Positions 1-5,382 of a stretch of 5,382 bases of DNA are shown here, in pieces. Numbering within the stretch: the stretch's first letter is position 1; every line of letters starts with the position of its first letter. Source of the DNA: Thioalkalivibrio sp. (GTDB taxonomy: Bacteria; Pseudomonadota; Gammaproteobacteria; Ectothiorhodospirales; Ectothiorhodospiraceae); NCBI GenBank assembly GCA_007119005.1, contig SKQM01000127.1, positions 1 to 5,382 of the forward strand, read 5' to 3'. The notes below the pieces were generated by a model. It did not search any database. It was not told the origin of the DNA and worked only from the letters and a program-made list of their open reading frames with translations. The position numbers were made by a program, and so were the translations under genes.

Positions 1-642
1 CAGTTCGTGATCAACGCGATGTCGCCGGCCGAGGTCCTGTCGATCGTGGTCGACGAGGAGAAGCAGAGCATGGATATCGCGGTGGCGGAGGACAAGCTCT
101 CCCTCGCGATTGGTCGCGGCGGGCAGAACATACGCCTGGCCTCGCAGCTCACGGGCTGGGAACTGAACGTGATGACCGAGGCGCAGGCGGCGGAGAAGAG
201 CGACGCCGAAGCACAGATGGTCCAGCAGCAGTTCATGGACTCCCTGGACGTGGATGAGGAGGTCGCGGCGATCCTGGTGCAGGAGGGATTCACGACTCTC
301 GAGGAAGTGGCCTATGTCGATGAGCAGGAACTCCTCGCGATCGAGGAGTTCGATGCTGACATCGTCGCGGAATTGCGGTCGCGCGCGAGTGACGCGCTGC
401 TGACCAAGGCCATTGCCGCCGAGGAGCAGCTCGAGGGTGCGCAGCCCGCGGCCGACCTGGTGAACATGGAGGGGATGACCCCGGCGCTGGCGAACAAGCT
501 CGCGGCCCACGGCATCTGCAGCATGGAAGATCTGGCCGAGCAGGCGGTCGATGACGTGGTGGAAGTCGCCGGGATCGACCCCGAGGAGGCGGCCGAGCTG
601 ATCATGACGGCGCGGGCCCCCTGGTTCGCGGCCGACGCCTGA
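1..642 (+). CDS. nusA: Transcription termination/antitermination factor NusA, C-terminal part (5' truncated by window edge)
   Basis: NusA binds RNA polymerase and nascent RNA and modulates pausing, intrinsic termination and antitermination. The reading frame is open from base 1 and ends at TGA 640-642, so 213 C-terminal residues are visible; E. coli NusA is about 495 aa. Fragment residues 1-60 are the end of the second KH domain, with the GxxG loop as GRGG at residues 38-41 followed by [16 protein letters not shown], a NusA signature. Two helix-hairpin-helix acidic repeats follow, at about residues 75-135 and 150-208. In E. coli the second repeat contacts the RNA polymerase alpha C-terminal domain and relieves autoinhibition of RNA binding. 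Both repeats are typical of gammaproteobacteria; many other bacteria lack them. The protein ends in [10 protein letters not shown], like the E. coli end (ARNICWFGDEA). A GTG at 7 is an internal valine codon, not a start. infB follows 65 bp downstream, the usual order. Confidence 0.97.
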   Translation, partial: QFVINAMSPAEVLSIVVDEEKQSMDIAVAEDKLSLAIGRGGQNIRLASQLTGWELNVMTEAQAAEKSDAEAQMVQQQFMDSLDVDEEVAAILVQEGFTTLEEVAYVDEQELLAIEEFDADIVAELRSRASDALLTKAIAAEEQLEGAQPAADLVNMEGMTPALANKLAAHGICSMEDLAEQAVDDVVEVAGIDPEEAAELIMTARAPWFAADA

Positions 643-693
643 GGCTGCGCGATCCGTGGAATCGGTGCGTGGTTCGAGCGAATAGAATTGGAC

Positions 694-700
694 AGGAGGT
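694..700 (+). promoter_or_regulatory. Shine-Dalgarno site of infB
   Basis: AGGAGGT, close to a perfect match to the 16S rRNA 3' end, lies 7 bases before the ATG at 708. It decides the infB start: the frame is open from a GTG at 669, but that longer version would place this site inside the coding region and add 13 residues that do not resemble IF2. Confidence 0.9.
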
Positions 701-707
701 AGGCGCA

Positions 708-3440
708 ATGTCGCAGATGACGGTACAGCAACTCGCGGAATCGGTGGGCACGCCGGTCGAGCGCCTCATCGGCCAGCTGAAAGAGGCGGGTGTCGAGGTG
801 GACGGCCCGGCCGCCAGCGTGACCGATGCGGAGAAGCTGCGCCTGCTGGCGTATCTCCGTGAGACCCACGGTGCTGCCGCGCAGCAAGAAGCGGCCCGGG
901 TCACGCTGAAGCGCCGCGCGACCACCCAGACCCTGAAGGTCAACGCGGGGCAGGGCCGGACGAAGACCGTCAACGTCGAGGTGCGCAAGCGGCGCCAGAT
1001 CGTCCGCAAGCAGCCCGAGGCGCCTGCGCCCGTCGAGCCACCAGCCGCGGAGCCGGTCGTCGCGGCCCCGTTGCCGGAGGCGCCTGTGCCCGAGGCACCC
1101 GTGCCCGCACCCGAGGTGACCACCGCGGAAGCACCGCCGGCTCCCGAGCCCGAGGCCCCGCGGATCGAGGAGGAGGCCGTCGAGCCACAGGCTCCGGTGG
1201 CCGCCGAGATTCCCGAGCCGCAGGCGCCGCCACCCAAGGAGAGCAAGGCGAAGGCGCGGCCGCTGAGCCGTACCGAGCAGCTGGCCCGTCAGGTCGAGGG
1301 CGAGCGCGACGCGATGCGGCGCGCGGTGGAACAGCGCCAGCAGGAGCAGGAGGAGCGCAAGCAGCGCCAGGAACAGAAGCAGCGCGAGGAGGAAGCCGCG
1401 GCCCGGGCGAAGGCCGAGGAAAAGGCACGTCTGGAGCGCAAGGAAGAGGTGCTCAGGGAACTCGCGGACAAGGAGGTGAAAGCCCGGCAGGAAGTGGCTG
1501 CGAAGGCCGAGCCGGCGCGCAAGAAGGGCCGTCGTGGCGGCCGCGAAGAGGAAGGCGGGCGCCGGGAGCTGCACGTGACCGGCGATCGCCGGGGGCGTCG
1601 GGAGAAGGGCAAGAGTCGTGTCGCGCAGACTGCGGCGGCTGCTGCTGTGGCCAGCAAGCACGGCTTCGAGCGGCCGACCGCGCCGGTGGTGCGCGAGATC
1701 GCGATTCCGGAGACCATCACCGTGGGTGAGTTGGCCCAGGCGATGGCGATCAAGGCGCCGCAGCTGATCAAGGCGCTGATGGGCATGGGCGTGATGGCCA
1801 CCATCAACCAGAGCATCGATCAGGACACCGCGGTGCTGGTGGTCGAGGAGATGGGGCACAAGGCGGTCCCGGCCCAGGCCCGGAGCATCGAGGACGAGAT
1901 CAGCCTGGACATCGAGCAGAGTCTCGACATGAAGCCGCGCCCACCGGTGGTCACCGTTATGGGTCATGTCGACCACGGCAAGACCTCGCTGCTGGACTAC
2001 ATCCGCAAGGCCAAGGTCGCATCGGGCGAAGCGGGTGGCATCACCCAGCACATCGGGGCCTACCACGTGCCCAACACCAAGGACGGCATCACCTTCCTCG
2101 ATACCCCGGGGCACGCGGCATTCACCGCGATGCGCGCCCGTGGCGCGAAGGCCACGGATATCGTGATCCTGGTGGTCGCCGCGGACGACGGTGTGATGCC
2201 GCAGACCATCGAGGCGATCGAACACGCGAAGGCGGGTGGCGTGCCGCTGGTGGTCGCCGTGAACAAGGTCGACAAGCCGGACGCCGATCCCGAGCGGGTG
2301 ATGAACGAACTGTCCCAGCGTGGCGTGATCCCCGAGGCCTGGGGCGGTGACACCCAGTTCGTGCAGGTGTCCGCGCTGACCGGCAAGGGCATCGACGAAC
2401 TGCTGGAGGCGATCGGCCTGCAGGCCGAGGTGATGGAGCTCAAGTCGCCTGACGAGGGACCTGCCCGCGGCGTGGTGATCGAATCGCGTTTGGACAAGGG
2501 GCGCGGTCCCGTGGCGACGGTCCTGGTGCAGTCGGGTTGCCTGAAGCACGGCGACATCCTGCTCAGTGGCCAGGAATATGGCCGCGTTCGGGCGATGTTC
2601 GATGACACCGGTGCTTCGGTGAAGAAAGTCGGCCCGTCGATGCCGGTCGAGATTCTCGGCCTGTCCGGAGTGCCGAACGCGGGTGACGAGGTGCTGGTGG
2701 TTGCCGACGAGAAGACCGCGCGCGATGTGGCGGCGCACCGCGAAGCCAGGCAGCGCGAGCACAAGCTTGCCGCGCAGCAGGCCTCGAAGCTGGAGAACAT
2801 CTTCAACCAGATGAAGGATGGCCAGGTCGCGACCGTGAACATCCTGCTGAAGACGGATGTCCAGGGTTCGGCAGAGGCGCTGCGGGATTCGCTGATCAAG
2901 CTGTCCACCGACGAGGTGCGCGTGAAGGTGGTTTCCGCCGGGGTTGGCGGGATCTCCGAGTCCGACATCAACCTCGCGATGGCGAGCCAGGCGATCATCA
3001 TCGCTTTCAACGTCCGTGCCGATGCGGGTGCGCGCAGGCTCGCGGCCGACAACGAGATCGACATCCGCTACTACTCGGTGATCTACGAGGCGATCGACGA
3101 CGTGAAGCAGGCGCTTTCCGGACTGCTCTCACCCGAGATGCGGGAGGAGATCGTCGGGCTGGCCGAGGTGCGCGATGTCTTCAAGGCCTCCGGCTTCGGC
3201 GCGGTCGCCGGCTGCCTGGTGGTCGAGGGCACCGTCAAGCGCGGCAACCCGATCCGCGTGCTGCGTGACAACGTGGTGATCTACGAGGGTGAACTGGAGA
3301 GCCTCCGGAGGTTCAAGGACGACGTCAGCGAGGTCCGCACCGGAACCGAGTGCGGGATCGCGGTGAAGAACTACAACGATGTCCGGCCGGGGGACCAGAT
3401 CGAGGTCTACCAGCGGGTGGAAGTGGCGCGGACGCTCTGA
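708..3440 (+). CDS. infB: Translation initiation factor IF-2
   Basis: IF2 is the GTPase that brings fMet-tRNA to the 30S subunit and promotes 50S joining. The 910-aa product is close to E. coli IF2 (890 aa). Residues 1-52 form the first IF2_N module. Residues 102-177 are a Pro/Ala/Glu-rich linker. Residues 188-275 are a charged Glu/Lys/Arg/Gln stretch, probably a long helix, followed by a basic patch. Residues 336-386 are a second IF2_N module. The G domain has all motifs: G1 GHVDHGKT at 419-426, G2 GGITQH at 443-448, G3 DTPGH at 465-469, G4 NKVD at 519-522 and G5 SAL at 555-557. The C-terminal half, with [16 protein letters not shown] and [13 protein letters not shown], forms the beta-barrel and tRNA-binding domains. 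The catalytic His of G3 is present and I see no frameshift. The ATG at 708 is chosen from the strong Shine-Dalgarno site. The stop overlaps the rbfA start by one base. Confidence 0.98.
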   Translation: MSQMTVQQLAESVGTPVERLIGQLKEAGVEVDGPAASVTDAEKLRLLAYLRETHGAAAQQEAARVTLKRRATTQTLKVNAGQGRTKTVNVEVRKRRQIVRKQPEAPAPVEPPAAEPVVAAPLPEAPVPEAPVPAPEVTTAEAPPAPEPEAPRIEEEAVEPQAPVAAEIPEPQAPPPKESKAKARPLSRTEQLARQVEGERDAMRRAVEQRQQEQEERKQRQEQKQREEEAAARAKAEEKARLERKEEVLRELADKEVKARQEVAAKAEPARKKGRRGGREEEGGRRELHVTGDRRGRREKGKSRVAQTAAAAAVASKHGFERPTAPVVREIAIPETITVGELAQAMAIKAPQLIKALMGMGVMATINQSIDQDTAVLVVEEMGHKAVPAQARSIEDEISLDIEQSLDMKPRPPVVTVMGHVDHGKTSLLDYIRKAKVASGEAGGITQHIGAYHVPNTKDGITFLDTPGHAAFTAMRARGAKATDIVILVVAADDGVMPQTIEAIEHAKAGGVPLVVAVNKVDKPDADPERVMNELSQRGVIPEAWGGDTQFVQVSALTGKGIDELLEAIGLQAEVMELKSPDEGPARGVVIESRLDKGRGPVATVLVQSGCLKHGDILLSGQEYGRVRAMFDDTGASVKKVGPSMPVEILGLSGVPNAGDEVLVVADEKTARDVAAHREARQREHKLAAQQASKLENIFNQMKDGQVATVNILLKTDVQGSAEALRDSLIKLSTDEVRVKVVSAGVGGISESDINLAMASQAIIIAFNVRADAGARRLAADNEIDIRYYSVIYEAIDDVKQALSGLLSPEMREEIVGLAEVRDVFKASGFGAVAGCLVVEGTVKRGNPIRVLRDNVVIYEGELESLRRFKDDVSEVRTGTECGIAVKNYNDVRPGDQIEVYQRVEVARTL
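1077..1106 (+). repeat. Tandem 15-bp repeat in the IF2 linker
   Basis: Two 15-bp units (1077-1091 and 1092-1106) each encode EAPVP, at IF2 residues 124-128 and 129-133. A related copy at 1017-1032 encodes EAPAP and matches 1077-1092 at 15 of 16 bases, exactly 60 bp upstream. The repeats lie in the low-complexity Pro/Ala/Glu linker, which varies greatly in length and sequence between species, so unit gain and loss is a plausible origin. Confidence 0.6.
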
Positions 3441-3856
3441 TGACGACCCGTCGGGACTACCAACGCAGCGATCGGGTTGGTGACCAGATGCAGCGCGAAC
3501 TCGCGGATCTGATCCGGCTCGAGGTCAAGGACCCCCGTGTCGGGATGGTGACGCTCTCCGGTGTCGAGGTCACCCGCGACCTCGCGCACGCAAAGGTGTA
3601 TTTCACCCAGCTGGGTGGCGAGGAGAAAGGACGGGAGGCGGAGCAGGGGCTGAACCATGCCGCGGGCTACCTGCGGCATGCGCTGGGCACGCGCATGCGT
3701 CTGCGCAGCGTGCCTCAGCTGCGCTTCATCTACGACGATACCCCAGAGCGCGGGGCGCGCATCTCGGCCCTGATCGATTCGGCGATCGCGGAGGATGCGG
3801 CCCATCATTCCGGCGATGCGGCGCGGGAAGATTCCGACGACCGGGGCGAGCGCTGA
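3440..3856 (+). CDS. rbfA: 30S ribosome-binding factor RbfA
   Basis: RbfA is a small KH-type protein that binds immature 30S subunits and helps 16S rRNA 5'-end maturation, notably during cold adaptation in E. coli. The 138-aa product matches the family length (E. coli 133 aa). Diagnostic segments are RSDRVGDQMQRELADLI near the N-terminus, VKDPRVGMVTLSGVEVTRDL, AKVYFTQL, HAAGYLRHALGTRMRLR (carrying the Ala-centred kink that replaces the usual KH GxxG loop) and VPQLRFIYDD. The C-terminal 25 residues or so are acidic and probably disordered, as is common in the family. The start ATG at 3440-3442 shares its A with the infB TGA stop. That, and only a weak purine-rich stretch upstream (about 3416-3423), suggests translational coupling to infB. 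The frame stays open upstream within infB, but those codons are shadow sequence. Confidence 0.97.
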   Translation: MTTRRDYQRSDRVGDQMQRELADLIRLEVKDPRVGMVTLSGVEVTRDLAHAKVYFTQLGGEEKGREAEQGLNHAAGYLRHALGTRMRLRSVPQLRFIYDDTPERGARISALIDSAIAEDAAHHSGDAAREDSDDRGER

Positions 3857-3860
3857 GGTC

Positions 3861-3897
3861 CGGGCGCGATCGCCCGCCAGGGGCGGCTTCCGGCCCC
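3861..3897 (+). other. Two candidate hairpins in the rbfA-truB gap
   Basis: The first has a 6-bp stem, CGGGCG (3861-3866) with CGCCCG (3871-3876), around a CGAT loop. The second pairs GGGGC (3880-3884) with GCCCC (3893-3897), with a possible 2-bp inner extension. Only three T residues follow, so neither looks like an intrinsic terminator. They occupy most of the 50-bp gap just before the truB start. Short GC stems arise easily in DNA this GC-rich, so a function is uncertain. Confidence 0.4.
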
Positions 3898-3906
3898 GTT
3901 TCCGGC

Positions 3907-4827
3907 ATGCCGATCCAGCGTCGCGACATCGATGGCATCATCCTGCTGGACAAGCCCCGCGGCTGGAGTTCGAACCAGGCGCTGGGGCGGGTCAAGTACC
4001 TGCTGGCCGCGCGCAAGGCGGGTCACACCGGCAGCCTCGACCCCCTGGCAACGGGCCTGCTGCCCCTCTGTTTCGGGCAGGCGACCAAGGTTTCCGGCTG
4101 GCTGCTCGACGCCGACAAACGCTACGAGGCCGTGGCCCGGCTGGGCGTGGTGACCAGCACTGGCGACCTCGAGGGCGAGATCCTTCGCGAGAGCCCGGTG
4201 CCGGCCCTTTCCGCCGCGGAGATCGAGCAGGCCTGCGCGGGGCTGCGTGGCGAGATCCGTCAGATCCCGCCGATGTACTCGGCGCTGAAACACCAGGGGC
4301 GTCGGCTCTATGAGCTCGCGCGCAGGGGCGTCGAGGTGGAGCGCCCGGCCCGTACGGTGACCGTGCACGCACTGACCGCTGCGATGATCGCACCCGACCG
4401 CCTGCGCCTGCAGGTCTGGTGCAGCAAGGGCACCTACGTCCGTACGCTGGTCGAAGACCTGGGGCAGGCGCTCGGCTGCGGTGCGACTGTGGCCGAACTG
4501 CGACGTACCGGGCACGGGGCCTTCGACGCGGCCGATATGGTGACGCTGGAAACCCTGGAGAACGCGGCTGCCGAGGCGGGGCCACAGGGTCTGGAACGCT
4601 GGCTTTTGCCAGCCGATCGGGCGCTTGCGGACCGGCCGGAGGTCCGGCTGGATGCGGCGAGCAGCCGGTTCCTGCGCCAGGGTCAGCCGGTGTTCGTGCC
4701 GGGTGTTCGGGACGCCGGCCCACTGCGCCTGTATGATCCCCAGGGCAGGTTCATCGGGATCGGTGTGCTGCAGGACGACGGCCGGGTCGCGCCGCGCCGC
4801 CTGTTCGTTTCACCGGATTCCTGTTAA
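3907..4827 (+). CDS. truB: tRNA pseudouridine(55) synthase TruB
   Basis: TruB converts uridine 55 in the T-loop of tRNAs to pseudouridine and also acts as a tRNA chaperone in E. coli. The 306-aa product is near the E. coli length (314 aa). The N-terminus has DIDGIILLDKPRGWSS, matching the family start. The catalytic motif GHTGSLDPLATG is at residues 39-50, with the nucleophile Asp45 (E. coli Asp48). Tyr73 in KRYEAVARLG corresponds to the conserved active-site Tyr76, and QIPPMYSALKHQG and CSKGTYVRTLVEDLG (Arg179) are further core motifs. The C-terminal 60 residues or so form the small PUA-like RNA-binding domain, ending in VAPRRL. ATG 3907 is the only plausible start: no in-frame start lies between the rbfA stop and this codon, and the next Met is far inside. 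No Shine-Dalgarno match is visible upstream. The gene sits 50 bp after rbfA, in the usual order. Confidence 0.97.
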   Translation: MPIQRRDIDGIILLDKPRGWSSNQALGRVKYLLAARKAGHTGSLDPLATGLLPLCFGQATKVSGWLLDADKRYEAVARLGVVTSTGDLEGEILRESPVPALSAAEIEQACAGLRGEIRQIPPMYSALKHQGRRLYELARRGVEVERPARTVTVHALTAAMIAPDRLRLQVWCSKGTYVRTLVEDLGQALGCGATVAELRRTGHGAFDAADMVTLETLENAAAEAGPQGLERWLLPADRALADRPEVRLDAASSRFLRQGQPVFVPGVRDAGPLRLYDPQGRFIGIGVLQDDGRVAPRRLFVSPDSC

Positions 4828-4851
4828 TTCATGGCATTGGCGTGCTACTAT
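4824..4851 (+). promoter_or_regulatory. Candidate rpsO promoter (extended -10)
   Basis: A local AT-rich dip at the truB stop carries TACTAT (4846-4851), a 4/6 match to the -10 consensus, preceded by TG one base away (4843-4844), which makes an extended -10. A weak -35, TTAATT (4824-4829), lies 16 bp upstream. Transcription would start near 4858. The bases between -10 and the start (CCGCGCC) are GC-rich, like the discriminators of stringently controlled ribosomal promoters. E. coli has an rpsO promoter in the same truB-rpsO gap, which supports the call. This is pattern matching only. Confidence 0.5.
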
Positions 4852-4855
4852 TCCG

Positions 4856-4885
4856 CGCCTTCACCGGACCCGTTCCGTGAAGGCG
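4856..4885 (+). promoter_or_regulatory. Strong hairpin at the presumed 5' end of the rpsO transcript
   Basis: CGCCTTCAC (4856-4864) is perfectly complementary to GTGAAGGCG (4877-4885). Above this 9-bp stem, a single bulged C (4865) is followed by GGA/TCC (4866-4868 with 4874-4876) and a 5-base loop. No T-run follows, so it is not a normal intrinsic terminator of the upstream operon. If the candidate promoter is real, the stem would sit at the very 5' end of the mRNA, where it could stabilise the transcript or form part of an S15 autoregulatory leader. Confidence 0.55.
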
Positions 4886-4972
4886 GCTGTGTGCGCATCG
4901 GAAACGCCCGTTCCCGCCCGTTGCCGGGTTGAACCGGTCAGGGCGGCGCTGCGGTGGCGGGTGATTCGGAAG

Positions 4973-4992
4973 TGGCGCGAGGGGTCGCGCCA
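4973..4992 (+). promoter_or_regulatory. Perfect 8-bp hairpin with GGGG loop in the rpsO leader
   Basis: TGGCGCGA (4973-4980) and TCGCGCCA (4985-4992) are exact inverted repeats around a GGGG tetraloop. The stem ends 28 bases before the rpsO Shine-Dalgarno site. A run of five T (5009-5013) follows only after 16 bases, too far for a classical terminator. In E. coli, S15 represses its own translation by binding a structured rpsO leader, so a similar role is plausible here. I cannot show that this fold matches the E. coli pseudoknot. Confidence 0.5.
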
Positions 4993-5020
4993 GGGGCCAA
5001 ACAACAGGTTTTTCGTTCTC

Positions 5021-5025
5021 AGGAG
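5021..5025 (+). promoter_or_regulatory. Shine-Dalgarno site of rpsO
   Basis: AGGAG lies 11 bases before the rpsO ATG at 5037. The spacing is slightly long, but the match is good and no other candidate lies between it and the start. Confidence 0.75.
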
Positions 5026-5036
5026 TCGAGCAAGAC

Positions 5037-5306
5037 ATGTCATTCAATACCGAAGCCAAGACGGCCATCGTCGAGGAATACCGCCGGGATCCGAAGGACA
5101 CCGGTTCGCCCGAGGTGCAGGTCGCGCTGCTGACCGCGCGCATCCAGCACCTGATGGGGCACTTCGAGAATCACAAGAAGGATCATCATTCGCGCCGCGG
5201 GCTGCTGAAGATGGTCAATCAGCGCCGCAAGCTGCTGAGTTATCTGAAGGGTCGTGACCAGGGGCGCTATCAGGCGCTCGTGCAAAGCCTCGGTCTGCGT
5301 CGGTAA
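5037..5306 (+). CDS. rpsO: Small ribosomal subunit protein S15
   Basis: S15 is a primary 16S rRNA binding protein that organises the platform of the 30S subunit and takes part in an intersubunit bridge. The product is 89 aa, exactly the E. coli length, and its sequence is strongly conserved: [16 protein letters not shown], the rRNA-binding [16 protein letters not shown] segment (residues about 36-53), [10 protein letters not shown] and the C-terminal SLGLRR. The ATG at 5037 has a good Shine-Dalgarno site and gives the standard N-terminus MSFNTEAK. A 209-bp gap from truB holds a candidate promoter and two hairpins, suggesting transcription partly independent of the upstream operon and possible autogenous control by S15. 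pnp follows after only 26 bp. Confidence 0.98.
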   Translation: MSFNTEAKTAIVEEYRRDPKDTGSPEVQVALLTARIQHLMGHFENHKKDHHSRRGLLKMVNQRRKLLSYLKGRDQGRYQALVQSLGLRR

Positions 5307-5320
5307 GTTTATCCAGAAAC

Positions 5321-5327
5321 GGGAAGG
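5321..5327 (+). promoter_or_regulatory. Shine-Dalgarno site of pnp
   Basis: GGGAAGG ends 5 bases before the GTG at 5333. It supports the GTG as the pnp start, because no in-frame ATG or GTG lies between the rpsO stop and it. Confidence 0.6.
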
Positions 5328-5332
5328 TAAGC

Positions 5333-5382
5333 GTGTCACACAAGAAGACGTTCCAATACGGTAAGCATACGGTCACCCTCGA
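5333..5382 (+). CDS. pnp: Polyribonucleotide nucleotidyltransferase (PNPase), N-terminal fragment (3' truncated by window edge)
   Basis: PNPase is a phosphorolytic 3'-5' exoribonuclease and a core component of the RNA degradosome. Only 16 complete codons are visible, translating as MSHKKTFQYGKHTVTL with the GTG read as Met. This matches the start of PNPase, where E. coli has RKFQYGQHTVTLETG at residues 7-21. The first RNase PH domain begins here; the second RNase PH domain and the KH and S1 domains lie beyond the window. The position directly after rpsO is the conserved context. The GTG start has a purine-rich ribosome binding site just upstream. The gap to rpsO is 26 bp, much shorter than in E. 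coli, so rpsO and pnp are almost certainly co-transcribed here. Confidence 0.9.
   Translation, partial: MSHKKTFQYGKHTVTL

Noticed and set aside
683..688. TAGAAT as a -10 box for an infB promoter
   Set aside because: No -35-like hexamer lies 16-18 bp upstream, there is no TG extension, and transcription would start about at the Shine-Dalgarno site.
669..707. Upstream GTG start for infB adding 13 residues
   Set aside because: The AGGAGGT site at 694-700 is ideally placed for ATG 708, and the extra residues do not match the IF2 N-terminus.
1167..1199. Internal GTG start at IF2 residue 164, giving a short isoform as in E. coli IF2-2
   Set aside because: The purine-rich GAGGAGGAGG (1167-1176) is tempting, but it lies 20 bases from the GTG, too far for normal initiation, and it encodes the acidic IEEEAVE stretch. 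It could be tested by N-terminal proteomics.
1314..1316. Internal ATG (IF2 residue 203) as an alternative isoform start
   Set aside because: Only a weak GAGG lies about 14 bases upstream, and the codon falls inside the charged helical region rather than at a domain boundary.
312..2762. 816-codon open frame on the minus strand across nusA and infB
   Set aside because: It is antisense to two certain genes. Its product is rich in Leu, His, Arg and Gly with no recognisable domain, as expected when a GC-rich gene with strong third-position bias is read backwards.
3795..4313. 172-codon plus-strand frame overlapping rbfA and truB
   Set aside because: It is an out-of-frame shadow of truB, rich in Arg, Gly and Pro, and the real truB frame carries all catalytic motifs.
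4973..5013. Intrinsic terminator formed by the 8-bp hairpin and the later T-run
   Set aside because: The T-run starts 16 bases after the stem, and the element lies just before the rpsO ribosome binding site, where termination would silence rpsO. A regulatory leader is more likely.
4829..5143. 104-codon minus-strand open frame over the rpsO leader
   Set aside because: It overlaps rpsO and the leader hairpins, shows no recognisable domain, and GC-rich sequence produces such frames by chance.

Overview
The window is a GC-rich piece of a bacterial chromosome carrying the conserved transcription/translation cluster nusA-infB-rbfA-truB-rpsO-pnp, all on the + strand. Gene order, the two NusA C-terminal acidic repeats, a long IF2 with two N-terminal IF2_N modules, and close protein similarity (from memory) to the E. 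coli homologues all point to a gammaproteobacterium. The high GC and protein character suggest a Chromatiales/Ectothiorhodospiraceae-like lineage, but that is inference and the genus cannot be fixed from this window.

Layout: the 3' part of nusA (1-642, 5' end outside the window); a 65-bp gap ending in a strong Shine-Dalgarno site; complete infB (708-3440, 910 aa); rbfA (3440-3856, 138 aa), sharing one base with the infB stop; a 50-bp gap with two possible hairpins and no recognisable ribosome binding site; truB (3907-4827, 306 aa); a 209-bp intergenic region with a candidate promoter and two strong hairpins; rpsO (5037-5306, 89 aa); a 26-bp gap; and the first 16 codons of pnp (5333 to the window edge, GTG start).

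The genes link RNA synthesis, translation initiation, 30S maturation, tRNA modification and RNA decay. NusA acts on RNA polymerase, IF2 delivers initiator tRNA, RbfA matures the 30S subunit, TruB makes tRNA pseudouridine 55, S15 nucleates the 30S platform, and PNPase degrades RNA. nusA to truB reads as one co-transcribed unit, with rpsO-pnp probably also driven by its own promoter in the truB-rpsO gap.

I found no mobile element, CRISPR array, tRNA or rRNA gene, and no sign of a new system. The parts worth a second look are regulatory: the structured rpsO leader, the very short rpsO-pnp spacer, and the missing ribosome binding site at truB.
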